From Nocardioides zeae (GTDB taxonomy: Bacteria; Actinomycetota; Actinomycetes; Propionibacteriales; Nocardioidaceae): a stretch of DNA of 64,000 bases. The translations under genes were made by a program, and so were the position numbers. Positions 25,193 to 34,560 of the stretch are shown piece after piece (positions within the stretch are counted from its first letter, which is position 1; each line of letters starts with the position of its first letter). The DNA lies in NCBI RefSeq assembly GCF_030818655.1, contig NZ_JAUTAN010000001.1, forward strand, positions 2,294,001 through 2,358,000, in the 5' to 3' direction. The notes under the pieces were generated by a model. It saw only the letters and a program-made list of their open reading frames with translations. It was not told the origin of the DNA and did not search any database.

Positions 25193-27900
25193 TCGAGGTG
25201 AACGGCGTCCCCGTCGATCCGTCGACCGCGCACCCGGGCCAGTGCCTGCGCACCTTCCTGCGGGACACCGGCCACCTCGACGTCCGCAAGGGCTGCGACG
25301 CCGGTGACTGCGGCGCCTGCAGCGTGCTCGTCGACGGCACACCGCTGCACTCCTGCCTGGTGCCGGTGCACCGCGCCGACGGCCGCTCCGTCACCACGGC
25401 CGCCGGGCTCGGCACGCCCGAGGAGCCGCACCCCGTGCAGCAGCGCTTCGCGGCGGCGGCGGGGTTCCAGTGCGGGTTCTGCACGGCGGGGTACGTCGTG
25501 ACCGCGGCCGCGCTCGCCGGCCCGGACGGGACGGTGGTCGAGGACGGCTCCGACGAGGGCTCCGAGGGCTCCGACGACGGGCACGCCCTGGCCCGGCGGT
25601 TCAAGGGCAACCTCTGCCGCTGCACGGGCTACCGGTCGATCCGGGACGCGCTGGCGGGTCGGACCAACGTCTCCCCCGCCTGCGGCGCCATCGGCTCGTC
25701 GCTCGCGGCCCCCGCGGCGCCCCGGGTCGTGACCGGCCGCGAGCCCTACACGCTCGACCTGCCGACCACCGACGTGCTGCACGTCGCGCTCGTGCAGAGC
25801 ACCGCGCCGCACGCACGGATCACGGTCGACACCAGCGCCGCCGAGGCGGTGCCCGGGGTCCGCTTCGTGCTGACGCACCGCGACGTGCCGGCCACCCTCT
25901 TCTCCACCGGCCGCCACCAGAGCCGGCTCGACGACCCCGACGACACCCGGATCCTCGACGACGTCGTGCGCTTCGTCGGCCAGCGCGTAGCCGCCGTCGT
26001 GGCCGAGACGCCGCAGGCGGCGGAGGAGGCGGCGCGGCTCGTGGTCGTGGCGTACGACGCGCTCCCCGCCGTCCACGACCCCGACGCCGCCCGCGGTCCG
26101 GGGGCCCCGCTGCTGCACGGCGACAAGGACGCGGTGGTCGCGCGGATCAGCGACCCGGCGCGCAACGTGGTCGCGCAGACGCACGGCGAGGTGGGGGACG
26201 TCGCCGCCGGCCTGGAGGCCGCCGCGCACCGGGTGCGGGGCACCTGGCGCACCGCGCGCGTCAACCACGCCGCGCTCGAGACCCACGGGGCCCGGGCGTG
26301 GGTGGAGCCCGACGGCACCCTCGTCGTGCGCACCTCGACGCAGGTGCCGTTCCTGGTGCGCGACGAGCTGGCGCGCCTCCTCGATCGCGACCCCGCCACC
26401 GTGCGGGTCGTCGCGGCGCGGGTGGGCGGCGGGTTCGGCGGCAAGCAGGAGCTCCTCGTCGAGGACCTCGCGGCCGTCGCGGCGCTGCGCACCGCCGCCG
26501 AGGGCGACCCCCGACCCGTGCAGCTCGAGCTCACCCGGAACCAGCAGTTCACGATGGTGCCCTGCCGGCACCCGATGCGGGTCACGGTGGAGCTCGGCGC
26601 CGACGCCGACGGCGTGCTGACGGCGATGGCCGTCGACGTCCTGTCCGACACCGGCGCCTACGGCAACCACGGCCCCGGCGTGCTGTTCCACGGGTGCCAC
26701 GAGTCGGTGGCGCTCTACCGCTGCGCCAACAAGCGGGTGGACGCCGAGGCGGTCTACACCAACAACCTCCCCTCGGGCGCCTTCCGCGGCTACGGGCTCG
26801 GTCAGGTCGTGCTCGGCATCGAGTCCGCGCTCGACGAGCTGGCCCGCGAGGTCGGCATCAGCCCGTTCGAGATCCGGCGGCGCAACGCCGTCGTGCCCGG
26901 CGACGCGTTCGTCGTCAACGGCCCGCCCGACACCGACCTCGGGCACACGGGCGACGGGTTCGCCCAGTGCCTCGACCTGGTGGAGGGGCACCTCGCGACG
27001 ACGGCGCCCGCCGACGCCGCCCGGGTCCCGGTCCGGCCCGACGGCACCCCGTGGCTCGTCGGCGAGGGCGTGGCGGCGGCCATGATCGCGACCATCCCGC
27101 CGCGCGGGCACCACAGCAACGCCACCCTCACCCTCACCTCCGACGGGGTCGTCACCGTCGACGTCGGCACGGCCGAGTTCGGCAACGGCACCGCGACGGT
27201 CCACACGCAGCTGGTGGCCTCCACCCTCGGCGTACCGGCCCACCAGGTGCGCCTGCGCACCGGCGACACCGCGACGGCCGGCTTCGACACGGGGGCCTAC
27301 GGGTCGACCGGATCGGTCGTGGCCGGTACGGCGGTGGCCCGGGCCGCGACGTCCCTGCGCGCCCTGCTGGACGCGGCGGGCGGGGACCCGGCCCGGCTCG
27401 ACCGCCCGCTGGTCGCGCACGGCTCGTGCGACGGCTCCCCGCGCTCCGTCGCGTTCAACGTGCACGGCTTCCGCGTCGCGGTCGACCCGCGCACCGGCGA
27501 GGTCCGCGTGCTGACCTCGGTGCAGGGCGTCGACGCGGCCGTCGTGCTCAACCCCGAGCAGCTCCGGGGCCAGGTCGAGGGCGGGGTCGCCCAGGGCCTG
27601 GGCAGCGCGCTGCAGGAGGAGGTCGTGCTCGTCGACGGCGCGCCGACGACGGCGGCGTTCCGCGACTACCGCGTGCCCACCATGGCCGACGTGCCGCCCA
27701 CGACGGTGCTGTTCGCCGCGACCGTCGACCCGCTCGGCCCGGCCGGTGCGAAGTCGATGAGCGAGGCGCCCTACAACCCCGTCGCCCCCGCCCTGGCCAA
27801 CGCCGTGCGCGACGCGCTCGGCGTGCGGCCCCACGAGATCCCCCTGAGCCGTGACCGCGTCTGGCGGCTGGCCCGATCGTCCCCCCGAGGAGAGCAATGA
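25189..27900 (+). CDS. Xanthine dehydrogenase: fused 2Fe-2S and molybdopterin subunit
   Basis: 903 residues. Residues 1-170 form the two-domain 2Fe-2S module: [15 protein letters not shown] with a later Cys for the plant-type cluster, then [10 protein letters not shown] and [13 protein letters not shown] for the second cluster. The rest is the molybdopterin domain, with [29 protein letters not shown] and the late [19 protein letters not shown] containing the catalytic Glu region. It oxidises hypoxanthine/xanthine to urate; a related purine hydroxylase is possible. Having Fe-S and Mo parts fused but FAD separate is a known minority arrangement. No xdhC-type sulfurase is nearby. Confidence 0.9.
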   Translation: MIEVNGVPVDPSTAHPGQCLRTFLRDTGHLDVRKGCDAGDCGACSVLVDGTPLHSCLVPVHRADGRSVTTAAGLGTPEEPHPVQQRFAAAAGFQCGFCTAGYVVTAAALAGPDGTVVEDGSDEGSEGSDDGHALARRFKGNLCRCTGYRSIRDALAGRTNVSPACGAIGSSLAAPAAPRVVTGREPYTLDLPTTDVLHVALVQSTAPHARITVDTSAAEAVPGVRFVLTHRDVPATLFSTGRHQSRLDDPDDTRILDDVVRFVGQRVAAVVAETPQAAEEAARLVVVAYDALPAVHDPDAARGPGAPLLHGDKDAVVARISDPARNVVAQTHGEVGDVAAGLEAAAHRVRGTWRTARVNHAALETHGARAWVEPDGTLVVRTSTQVPFLVRDELARLLDRDPATVRVVAARVGGGFGGKQELLVEDLAAVAALRTAAEGDPRPVQLELTRNQQFTMVPCRHPMRVTVELGADADGVLTAMAVDVLSDTGAYGNHGPGVLFHGCHESVALYRCANKRVDAEAVYTNNLPSGAFRGYGLGQVVLGIESALDELAREVGISPFEIRRRNAVVPGDAFVVNGPPDTDLGHTGDGFAQCLDLVEGHLATTAPADAARVPVRPDGTPWLVGEGVAAAMIATIPPRGHHSNATLTLTSDGVVTVDVGTAEFGNGTATVHTQLVASTLGVPAHQVRLRTGDTATAGFDTGAYGSTGSVVAGTAVARAATSLRALLDAAGGDPARLDRPLVAHGSCDGSPRSVAFNVHGFRVAVDPRTGEVRVLTSVQGVDAAVVLNPEQLRGQVEGGVAQGLGSALQEEVVLVDGAPTTAAFRDYRVPTMADVPPTTVLFAATVDPLGPAGAKSMSEAPYNPVAPALANAVRDALGVRPHEIPLSRDRVWRLARSSPRGEQ

Positions 27901-28381
27901 GCACCGCCCCGTCCACCGACACCCCCTGGCTCGCTCGCGCCGTCGAGCTCGCCGTCGCCAACGTGCAGGAGGGCGGCGGGCCGTTCGGCGCCGTCGTCGT
28001 GCGCGACGGCGCGCTGGTGTGTCCACCGGGCAGAACCGGGTGACGCCCACCCTCGACCCGACCGCCCACGCGGAGGTCCAGGCCATCCGCGCGGCCTGCC
28101 GCGAGCTCGGCACCTTCACCCTCGCCGGCTGCGTGCTCTACAGCTCGTGCGAGCCCTGCCCCATGTGCGCCGCCGCCTCCCTGTGGGCGCGGGTCGACCG
28201 CGTCGTGTACGCCGCGGACCGCGACGACGCCGCCCGCGGGGGCTTCGACGACCGGGCCTTCTACGACCTCATGGCGACGCCCCGCTCCGACTGGGCCACG
28301 CCCGTCGTGCAGGTGCGCCCGGCCGACGCGACCGCACCGTTCGACGCCTGGCTCGCGAAGGACGACCGCGCGGCGTACTGA
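27897..28381 (+). CDS. Guanine deaminase (CDA-fold nucleoside deaminase), frameshifted
   Basis: Cytidine-deaminase-fold enzyme expected to convert guanine to xanthine, feeding xanthine dehydrogenase. The ATG at 27897 overlaps the upstream stop and encodes [31 protein letters not shown]. Reading in that frame ends at a TGA near 28043, while the rest ([18 protein letters not shown] with zinc His/Glu, and [11 protein letters not shown]) continues in another frame to 28381. An extra TG in GTGTGTCC (about 28016-28023) explains it: with GTGTCC the protein reads [10 protein letters not shown]. Either the strain lacks this deaminase or this is a dinucleotide sequencing error. Confidence 0.82.
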
Positions 28382-28396
28382 GGGGGCCGTCGCCCG

Positions 28397-28427
28397 CCTG
28401 GGCCCCCGCCTGGGCCCCCGCCTGGGC
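28397..28427. repeat. 12-bp tandem repeat, 2.6 units
   Basis: CCTGGGCCCCCG is repeated at 28397 and 28409, with a partial third copy from 28421, just after the deaminase stop. It is immediately followed by the hairpin at 28431. No function is evident. Confidence 0.7.
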
Positions 28428-28430
28428 AAG

Positions 28431-28490
28431 GAAAACGCGGACCGGTCGGGCGCGCCCCTCGGCGTGTCGCCCTGACCAGTCCGCGTTTTC
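28431..28490. terminator. Hairpin with 17-bp arms between convergent operons
   Basis: GAAAACGCGGACCGGTC (28431-28447) pairs with GACCAGTCCGCGTTTTC (28474-28490) with a single mismatch and a 26-nt loop. It is flanked by AAGG and TTTCC. It lies between the end of the purine operon and the end of the leftward ABC transporter operon, so a bidirectional terminator is likely; its architecture resembles the repeat at 57.6 kb. Confidence 0.7.
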
Positions 28491-28540
28491 TTTCCCCGAG
28501 GGGCCCGACCCCCACGACCGGGCCCCCACGACCACACCCC

Positions 28541-29353
28541 CTACGAGCGCTGGCTCATCCCCATCTCGGCGAGCACGACGTTCTCGAGCAGCTGCACGAG
28601 GTTGTAGAGCACCAGCGTCACCAGCGTCACCATCGCGACGCAGGCCCACAGGTTGTCGAACTGCGCGCCGGCGTTGAACTTCACGATGTTGCCGCCGATG
28701 CCCGTGCCGGTGGAGAGCCACTCGGCGAGCAGCGCCCCCGTGACGGCGCCGGGCACGGAGACCCGGGCGGCCGCGAAGAGCGACGGCAGGGCGCCCGGCA
28801 CGGCGACCTTGCGGAGCGCGGAGAGGTTGCCCCCGCCGTACACGCGCACCAGGTCGAGGCTCTGCCGGTTGGCCTGGCTGAGCCCGAACAGCACCGACGC
28901 GAGCGCCGGGAACAGCACCACGATCGTGCCGATCACCGCCACCGACGCGGTGGTGCCGCGGCCGGTGAGCAGCATGATCACCGGTGCGATCGACACGAGC
29001 GGGATGCTGCGCAGCAGGAGCGCGAGCGGCATGACGCCCGCCTCGACGGTCTTCGACAGCGTGAAGGCCATGGCGAGCGCGACGGCGATGAGCATGCCGA
29101 CGACGAACCCGATGCTCGCGTCCTTCAGGGTCGACCACAGCAGCGGCACGAGCGCGTCGCGCCGCTCCGCCGCGGTCGTGAAGGCGTCGGGGTCGGTGAC
29201 GAAGAGGTGGTTCCAGACGTCGATGGGGCCCTTGGCGACGTAGGGCGAGATCCCGCCCCACGACACCACCGCCTGCCACAGCGCGAGCACGACGACCAGG
29301 GTGAGCACCGCGTTGAGGAGTCCCCGCCCGGCGGCCCGGGCCACGGCGTTCAC
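28541..29353 (-). CDS. ABC transporter permease (SsuC/ThiX type)
   Basis: 270 residues, about six membrane helices, BPD_transp_1 fold. The EAA loop is visible around SLDLVRVYGGGNLSALRKVAVPGALPSLFAA. GTG at 29353 overlaps the stop of the upstream permease by 4 bp. As the last gene of a four-gene operon divergent from the purine genes but sharing the GAAAC boxes, it probably imports a purine or ureide such as allantoin, urate or xanthine (inference). Confidence 0.85.
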   Translation of the reverse strand: MNAVARAAGRGLLNAVLTLVVVLALWQAVVSWGGISPYVAKGPIDVWNHLFVTDPDAFTTAAERRDALVPLLWSTLKDASIGFVVGMLIAVALAMAFTLSKTVEAGVMPLALLLRSIPLVSIAPVIMLLTGRGTTASVAVIGTIVVLFPALASVLFGLSQANRQSLDLVRVYGGGNLSALRKVAVPGALPSLFAAARVSVPGAVTGALLAEWLSTGTGIGGNIVKFNAGAQFDNLWACVAMVTLVTLVLYNLVQLLENVVLAEMGMSQRS

Positions 29354-30156
29354 GCGGCCCGCCCGGAGATCCAGGGGGTCAGCAGGCGGGAGACGAGGCC
29401 GAGGGCCGCGTACCCGAGCATCGCCACCAGCGCGCACAGCAGGAAGACCGCCCACACCCGCTCGGCGTCGAGGTTGCCCTGCAGGCGGATCAGCGTGATG
29501 CCGACGCTGCGGTCGGTGGCACCCATGTACTCCCCCAGCACCGCACCGAGGAACGACGTCGGTACGGCGATCTGGAGGGCGTTGAGGATCGAGGGCAGCG
29601 CGGCCACGAGCCGCACCTTGCGCAGCTGCGTGAACCGACCCCCGCCGTACACGCTGATGACGTCGAGCGACGCCTTGTCCGCCGCCTTGAAGCCGAGCAG
29701 CGCCCCCACCACGGTGGTGAAGAAGACGCTGAGGGCGGCGAGGAAGATCGCCGTCGACGACGGGTCGCCGGGCTGGTCGGCGCCGCCGAGCACGACGATC
29801 GCGATGCCGCCGACCGCGACGAGCGGCAGGCAGTAGCTCACGACCGCCACCTGCGTCACCACCGTCTCCAGCTGCGGCAGCACGAGCACCGTCGAGGCCA
29901 GGAGGAGCGCCAGCGCGTTGCCCCACAGGAACCCCCACGCGGCCTCGGTGAGGGTGACGCTGAAGAAGGTCCAGTACGACGCGAACCCGTCCTCCAGGAG
30001 CGTCCGCACCACCGCGAAGGGCGACGGGACGGGCGTGAAGTCCGTGCCCTCGGCGGGCGTGAAGGCCGTGACGGAGAGCAGCCACCAGCCGCCCACGAGC
30101 ACGACGGTCCCGATGATCCCGGCGAGCCAGCCGGGCACCCGGCGCTCGCCCACCAC
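29350..30156 (-). CDS. ABC transporter permease (SsuC/ThiX type)
   Basis: 268 residues, six predicted helices, paralogous to the downstream permease and presumably its heterodimer partner. The EAA loop reads SLDVISVYGGGRFTQLRKVRLVAALPSIL. GTG at 30156 is selected because it follows the ATPase stop directly and gives VVGERRVPGWLAGIIG before the first helix; a longer form from 30210 would overlap the ATPase gene. Two permeases per substrate-binding protein is typical of the purine/pyrimidine NMT1 transporters. Confidence 0.85.
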   Translation of the reverse strand: MVGERRVPGWLAGIIGTVVLVGGWWLLSVTAFTPAEGTDFTPVPSPFAVVRTLLEDGFASYWTFFSVTLTEAAWGFLWGNALALLLASTVLVLPQLETVVTQVAVVSYCLPLVAVGGIAIVVLGGADQPGDPSSTAIFLAALSVFFTTVVGALLGFKAADKASLDVISVYGGGRFTQLRKVRLVAALPSILNALQIAVPTSFLGAVLGEYMGATDRSVGITLIRLQGNLDAERVWAVFLLCALVAMLGYAALGLVSRLLTPWISGRAA

Positions 30157-30157
30157 G

Positions 30158-30991
30158 TCAGTGCCCCCCGCCGGCCGGTCCCGCGTGGCCGAAGAGGATC
30201 TCGGAGGCACGGTCCACCAGCGCGTGGAACTCGGGCGTCCGCATCATCTCCGGCGTGCGGGGCCGCGGCAGGTCGACCTCGATGATCTCCTTGACGCGAC
30301 CCGGGCGGGCCGACATGACGGCCACCTGGTCGGACAGGAAGATCGCCTCGGCGATGCCGTGCGTCACCAGGAGCGTCGTCGCGGGCTTCTCCGTCCAGAT
30401 GCGGAGCAGCTCGAGGTTGAGGTTCTGCCGGGTCATGTCGTCGAGCGCGCCGAACGGCTCGTCGAGCAGCAGCACCGACGGCTTGAGCACCAGGGCGCGG
30501 GCGATCGAGACGCGCTGGCGCATGCCCCCGGAGAGCTGCGCGGGCTTCGCCTTCTCGAAGCCCCGGAGGCCGACGAGGTCGATGAGCTCGTCGACGTACG
30601 CCGTGTCGACCGACTTCCCGGCCACCTCGAACGGCAGCCGGATGTTCTTCTCGACGCTGCGCCACGGGAGCAGCGCGTGGTCCTGGAAGGCGATCCCGAG
30701 CTCGGAGTCACGACGCAGCTCCCGCGGGGTCTTGCCGTCGACGAGCGCCTGGCCGGTCGTCGGCGTCTCGAGGTCCGCGAGGATGCGCAGGATGGTGGAC
30801 TTGCCGCACCCCGAGGGGCCCAGGAGCGCGAGGAACGAGCCCCGGTCGGTGTGGAGGTCCGTGTCCTCCAGCGCCTGCACGGTCTTGCCGCGCGAGCCCT
30901 TGAACGTCTTGCTCAGCCCGGTGATCCGGAGGCCGGTGCCGCTGCGGGCACCGGCCCCCTCGCTCGTGGCGGTGGTGGTGGGAGCGGTCAT
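30158..30991 (-). CDS. ABC transporter ATP-binding protein (SsuB/TauB type)
   Basis: 277 residues. Walker [10 protein letters not shown] (near residue 58), Q-loop [11 protein letters not shown], signature [15 protein letters not shown], Walker [14 protein letters not shown] and the H-loop VTHGIAEA are all present. It energises import by the adjacent permeases. ATG at 30991 is 2 bp from the upstream substrate-binding protein stop. Family members transport nitrate, sulfonates, taurine or pyrimidine precursors; the regulon context favours a purine-derived compound. Confidence 0.9.
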   Translation of the reverse strand: MTAPTTTATSEGAGARSGTGLRITGLSKTFKGSRGKTVQALEDTDLHTDRGSFLALLGPSGCGKSTILRILADLETPTTGQALVDGKTPRELRRDSELGIAFQDHALLPWRSVEKNIRLPFEVAGKSVDTAYVDELIDLVGLRGFEKAKPAQLSGGMRQRVSIARALVLKPSVLLLDEPFGALDDMTRQNLNLELLRIWTEKPATTLLVTHGIAEAIFLSDQVAVMSARPGRVKEIIEVDLPRPRTPEMMRTPEFHALVDRASEILFGHAGPAGGGH

Positions 30992-30993
30992 GA

Positions 30994-32103
30994 TCAGGGC
31001 TGGTAGTCGATCAGGTCGGGGTTCTCGGCGTAGATCTCGTCGATGATCGACGTGTCGAAGATCTGGTCCGTCTCGACGTCCCAGCCGGCGGCGCCGAGCG
31101 ACGCCACGGTCTGCTCCTGGAGCTCGTCGGAGATCGTGAACAGGCCGTTCTCCTCGGTCTCGTCGGTGGAGATCAGCTCCTTCGTCGCCTCGAGGGCGAG
31201 GCCGGTCTTCTCCGGGTCGAGCGCGCCGAAGACGGACTCGAGGCCCTCCGCGTTCTCGGAGGCGGCGGCGTTGTAGTACTCCACGACCAGGTCGACCGAG
31301 TCGTCCGTCGACTCCGTGAAGACGTCGCTCCAGCCCTTGATCTCGGCGATGAGGAACTGCTTGAGGAGCTCCCGGTTCTCGGCGAGGTACTGGTCGGTCA
31401 CCGTGAAGGTCTCGGCGACGAAGGGCACGCCGTTCTCGGCGTACGGCAGGTTCGTGACCTCGTAGCCCGCCAGCTCCACGGTCAGCGACTCGTTCGTCAG
31501 GTAGGCCATGAAGCCGTCGACGTCACCGTTCATGAGGGGCGTCGGGTCGAAGTCGACCGGCACGATCTCCACGTCGTCCTCGGAGAGGCCGTTGGCCGCG
31601 AGCAGCGCGCGGAAGACGCTGGCGTTGGAGTCCTGCACGCCGATCTTCTTGCCGACCAGGTCCTCCGGCGTCGCGATGTTGCCGCCGTCCGCCAGGGACA
31701 GGATCGTGAACGGGTTCTTCTGGAAGGTCGCGCCGATGATCTTCAGCGGTGCGTCCTGCTCGGCGACGGCCGCGCCGACCGAGGCGGAGTCGCTGAGCGC
31801 GACCTGCACCGTGCCGCTCAGGAGCTTGGCGACACCGGTGTCGGGGCCCGAGATCCCGTTCACCGCGTCGAAGCCGGCCTCGTCGTAGTAGCCGTTCTCG
31901 TAGGCGTAGAACTCGCCCGCGAACTCCTCGTTCTTGATCCAGGAGTACTGCACGCTGATCTCGCCGAAGCCGTCCGAGCCCGAGGCGTCGGAGTCGTCGC
32001 CTCCGCAGGCGGCGAGGCTGCCGGCCAGGACGAGGGCGGACGCGGCGGCGAGCAGCGGGCGACGGGCGTCGCGCAGCTGCTGCAGGCGTGAGGAGAGGGA
32101 CAT
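30994..32103 (-). CDS. ABC transporter substrate-binding lipoprotein (NMT1/THI5-like)
   Basis: 369 residues. Lipoprotein signal peptide with lipobox LAGSLAAC (Cys near residue 37), then an acidic linker and an NMT1/SsuA-like periplasmic binding fold ([45 protein letters not shown]). ATG at 32103 follows GGAAGGAAA. First gene of the leftward operon. The NMT1 fold binds aromatic or small heterocyclic ligands, consistent with a purine or hydantoin, but the ligand is not determined from sequence. Confidence 0.88.
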   Translation of the reverse strand: MSLSSRLQQLRDARRPLLAAASALVLAGSLAACGGDDSDASGSDGFGEISVQYSWIKNEEFAGEFYAYENGYYDEAGFDAVNGISGPDTGVAKLLSGTVQVALSDSASVGAAVAEQDAPLKIIGATFQKNPFTILSLADGGNIATPEDLVGKKIGVQDSNASVFRALLAANGLSEDDVEIVPVDFDPTPLMNGDVDGFMAYLTNESLTVELAGYEVTNLPYAENGVPFVAETFTVTDQYLAENRELLKQFLIAEIKGWSDVFTESTDDSVDLVVEYYNAAASENAEGLESVFGALDPEKTGLALEATKELISTDETEENGLFTISDELQEQTVASLGAAGWDVETDQIFDTSIIDEIYAENPDLIDYQP

Positions 32104-32139
32104 GGGTTTCCTTCCACGTGCGTTGCTCGGGTGCACCGG

Positions 32140-32209
32140 AAGTTAGTGATCGATCGTTTCACGCACCGTTCCTCCCGTTTCGCGGCTGTAACAACTGTTT
32201 CTCGGTTTC
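32140..32209 (-). promoter_or_regulatory. Purine-regulon promoter 4: GAAAC boxes 20 and 21 bp apart
   Basis: On the minus strand GAAAC ends at 32205, 32197, 32177 and 32156 (seen as GTTTC on the plus strand). The last three boxes have the same 20- and 21-bp spacing as those before uraD. One belongs to GAAACAGTTGTTAC, matching GAAACGTTCGTTAC there. Ten nt after the proximal box is TAACTT (32145-32140), a likely -10, followed by a leader with a good ribosome binding site. Confidence 0.65.
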
Positions 32210-32269
32210 CTGTGGTCCAGACCGGGCGCCGCTCCCAGAACCGTCGGTGGCGCCGTCCATGCTGGCGCC

Positions 32270-33322
32270 ATGGACCTGCTCGATGTGGTGACCGCGCTGC
32301 TGCTGCTCCTCGTCGGGGGAGCGGTCGGCTGCCTCGTCGGCGTGCTCTGGAGCCGGGCGCGCACGGCCCCGCAGGAGGCGGTCGACGCCGGACGCCTGGC
32401 CGAGGGGATCGACCGGCTCGGAGACCAGCTGGCCGACCTCCACCACGACCGCGCCACCTGGCAGGGCGAGCTCGCCGCCCAGGTGGCCGACATGCGCCAC
32501 CAGACCGGGGAGCTGCGCCGCGAGACCCACGGCCTGGCGACCGCTCTGCGCCGTCCGACCGTGCGCGGCCGTTGGGGGGAGCTCCACCTGCGGCGCGCCG
32601 TGGAGCTCGCCGGAATGGTCGACCGCTGCGACTTCACCGAGCAGACGCCGCTCGACGACGGCGCACTGCGCCCCGACCTGGTCGTGCGCCTGGCGGGGGG
32701 CCGCACCGTGGTGGTCGACGCGAAGGTGCCGCTCGACGGCTACCTCGACGCGAGCGTCCTCGACCCGGTCGACCCGGCGGAGGTGGAGCAGCACCGCGCC
32801 CACCTGGCGCGCCACGCCCGACAGCTGCGGGCCCACGTCGACGTGCTCGGTGCGCGGCGCTACTGGGCGGCGCTCCCGTCGTCGCCCGAGTTCGTCGTGC
32901 TGTTCGTGCCGGGCGACGCGTTCCTCGCGGCCGCGCTCGAGGCCGACCCGGGGCTGATGGAGCACGCCGCCGGCCGCCAGGTCGTGCTCGCCACGCCGAC
33001 GACCCTCATCGCGCTGCTGCGCACCGTCGCGCTGGGCTGGCGGCAGGAGGCGCTCGCCGAGCAGGCCGCGGAGATCCAGCGCACCGGGCGGGAGCTGCAC
33101 CAGCGGCTGCGCACGTGGGCCGACCACCTCGACCAGCTGGGTCGCTCGCTGGGGGCGGCGACGCGGCACTACAACAGCGCCGTCGGCTCGCTCGAGTCGC
33201 GGGTGCTGGTCTCCGCCCGGCGGCTGGGCGACCTGGGGGTCACGGACGAACCGCTGCCCGGCCCCCGGGAGGTGCGGGAGCTGCCCCGTGACCCGGGCGG
33301 CGCGTCGAGCCGGGGAGCCTGA
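32270..33322 (+). CDS. rmuC: DNA recombination protein RmuC
   Basis: 350 residues: an N-terminal membrane helix (VVTALLLLLVGGAVGCLVGVL), a coiled-coil stretch, and the RmuC nuclease-like core with RGRWGELHLRRAVELAGM, RPDLVVRLAGGRTVVVDAKVPLDGY and LPSSPEFVVLFVPGDAFLAAAL. RmuC limits inversions at short inverted repeats in E. coli, which is notable in a window full of inverted repeats. ATG at 32270 lies 6 nt after CATGCT, a weak leaderless -10. The gene precedes a DUF6542 gene with a promoter of its own. Confidence 0.9.
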   Translation: MDLLDVVTALLLLLVGGAVGCLVGVLWSRARTAPQEAVDAGRLAEGIDRLGDQLADLHHDRATWQGELAAQVADMRHQTGELRRETHGLATALRRPTVRGRWGELHLRRAVELAGMVDRCDFTEQTPLDDGALRPDLVVRLAGGRTVVVDAKVPLDGYLDASVLDPVDPAEVEQHRAHLARHARQLRAHVDVLGARRYWAALPSSPEFVVLFVPGDAFLAAALEADPGLMEHAAGRQVVLATPTTLIALLRTVALGWRQEALAEQAAEIQRTGRELHQRLRTWADHLDQLGRSLGAATRHYNSAVGSLESRVLVSARRLGDLGVTDEPLPGPREVRELPRDPGGASSRGA

Positions 33323-33345
33323 GCGTCGGGACCTACCCTGTCGCC

Positions 33346-33738
33346 GTGAGCCTGCTCGAGGCCGCCCGCGGGACGGGCACCGAGCCCGGACCCCGGGTCG
33401 CGGTCGTCGGCGCGCTCGGGATGCTCGCCATCCTGGCGGTGGACCTCGGGCTCGGCGGCCGGGTCAGCTCGTTCTTCGACCTCAGCTTCATCGTGCTCTG
33501 CCTCGTGCTCGCCGTGCGCGCCGACCGATCGGCGTTCTTCGCGGTGGGCATGACCCCGCCGCTGCTGATGCTGGCCGCGTTCACGGCGATCGCCCTCGTG
33601 TCCCCCGGCGCCCTGGCGCGGCCGGAGGACGGCGCGGTCCAGGCCCTCGTCAGCGGGATGCTGCTCCACGCACCGGGCCTCGCAGCGGGCTACGCCCTCT
33701 GCCTGCTCACGCTCGGCGCCCGCATGACCCAGGACTGA
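33346..33738 (+). CDS. DUF6542 family membrane protein
   Basis: 130 residues with four predicted membrane helices (VAVVGALGMLAILAVDLGLG, LSFIVLCLVLAVRA, GMTPPLLMLAAFTAIALVS and LVSGMLLHAPGLAAGYALCLLTL). Actinobacterial proteins of this family sit near ispH, xseA and ychF, as here. Function unknown. GTG start at 33346 lies 6 nt after TACCCT (33334-33339), so the transcript is probably leaderless. Confidence 0.78.
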   Translation: MSLLEAARGTGTEPGPRVAVVGALGMLAILAVDLGLGGRVSSFFDLSFIVLCLVLAVRADRSAFFAVGMTPPLLMLAAFTAIALVSPGALARPEDGAVQALVSGMLLHAPGLAAGYALCLLTLGARMTQD

Positions 33739-33762
33739 GCGCGGCGAGCTGTCACGTACGCC

Positions 33763-33892
33763 GCGGTCGGATCCACCCCCACCGCACATTTCGCGCCTCG
33801 GGCGGTACGGCGCGGGTTCGCCCGGGCTCGGAAATGTGCGCCTGGGACAGGTCGGAGGCGGTCGGACCCACCCCCACCGCACAGTTCGCGAA
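33763..33892. repeat. Paired intergenic elements of the GCACAnTTC family
   Basis: A segment GCGGTCGGATCCACCCCC.. ending CCGCACATTTCGCG (33763-33797) recurs 95 bp later with only a few changes (33858-33892, ending CCGCACAGTTCGCG). Between them CGCACATTTC (33783-33792) is complementary to GAAATGTGCG (33831-33840), giving a stem with a 38-nt loop. This fills the gap between convergent genes. Confidence 0.7.
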
Positions 33893-33936
33893 CCGGCGCG
33901 GCGCCGGAACCGGATCCGGCCGAGGCCCTCCGCCGC

Positions 33937-34560
33937 TCAGGCCTCGAAGCGGCTCGGGTCGCCCGCGCCGTACCGCACGATCTCCGGCACGTCCTCCGAC
34001 CAGTCGACGACCGTCGTCGGCACGGCCGGGGTCTCCCCCGCCTCGATGACGATGTCGACGTCGTGGTCGAGGTCCTCCTTGACCTCCCAGCCGATCGTGC
34101 GGGGCTCGGCCTCGCCCGGCAGGATCAGGCTGCTGGTCAGCAGCGGCTCGCCCAGCTCGGCGAGGAGCGCCTCGACGACCGGGTGCTCCGGGATGCGCAC
34201 GCCCACCGTCTTCTTCTTGGGGTGCATCAGCTGCTTCGGCACCTCGCGGGTGGCCGGGAGGATGAACGTGTAGGGGCCCGGCGTCGCCGACTTCACCGAC
34301 CGGAACGCGTGGTTGGACACGTGCACGAAGTGGCCGAGCTGGGAGAAGTCGGCGCACATGAGCGTGAAGTGGTGCTTGTCGTCGAGCTGGCGGATCCGGA
34401 GGATCCGGTCCTTGCCGTCGCGGTTGCCGAGCCGGCAGCCGAGGGCGTAGCCCGAGTCGGTCGGGTAGGCGATGAGGGCGTCGTCCCGCAGCGCCTCCAC
34501 GACCTGCGCGACGAGGCGCGGCTGCGGGTCGACCGGGTGCAGGTCGAGGAAGCGGGCCAT
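33937..34560 (-). CDS. L-threonylcarbamoyladenylate synthase family protein (Sua5/YrdC/YciO)
   Basis: Makes threonylcarbamoyl-AMP for the tRNA t6A37 modification, or is a YciO paralogue of less certain role. 207 residues with IAYPTDSGYALGC, the KxR-type RILRIRQLDDKHHFTLMCAD region, PGPYTFILPATREVP and VGVRIPEHPVVEALL. The sequence KHHFTLMC is more YciO-like than TsaC-like, so activity in t6A synthesis is not certain. ATG at 34560 shares one base with the ispH stop, indicating coupling. Confidence 0.85.
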   Translation of the reverse strand: MARFLDLHPVDPQPRLVAQVVEALRDDALIAYPTDSGYALGCRLGNRDGKDRILRIRQLDDKHHFTLMCADFSQLGHFVHVSNHAFRSVKSATPGPYTFILPATREVPKQLMHPKKKTVGVRIPEHPVVEALLAELGEPLLTSSLILPGEAEPRTIGWEVKEDLDHDVDIVIEAGETPAVPTTVVDWSEDVPEIVRYGAGDPSRFEA

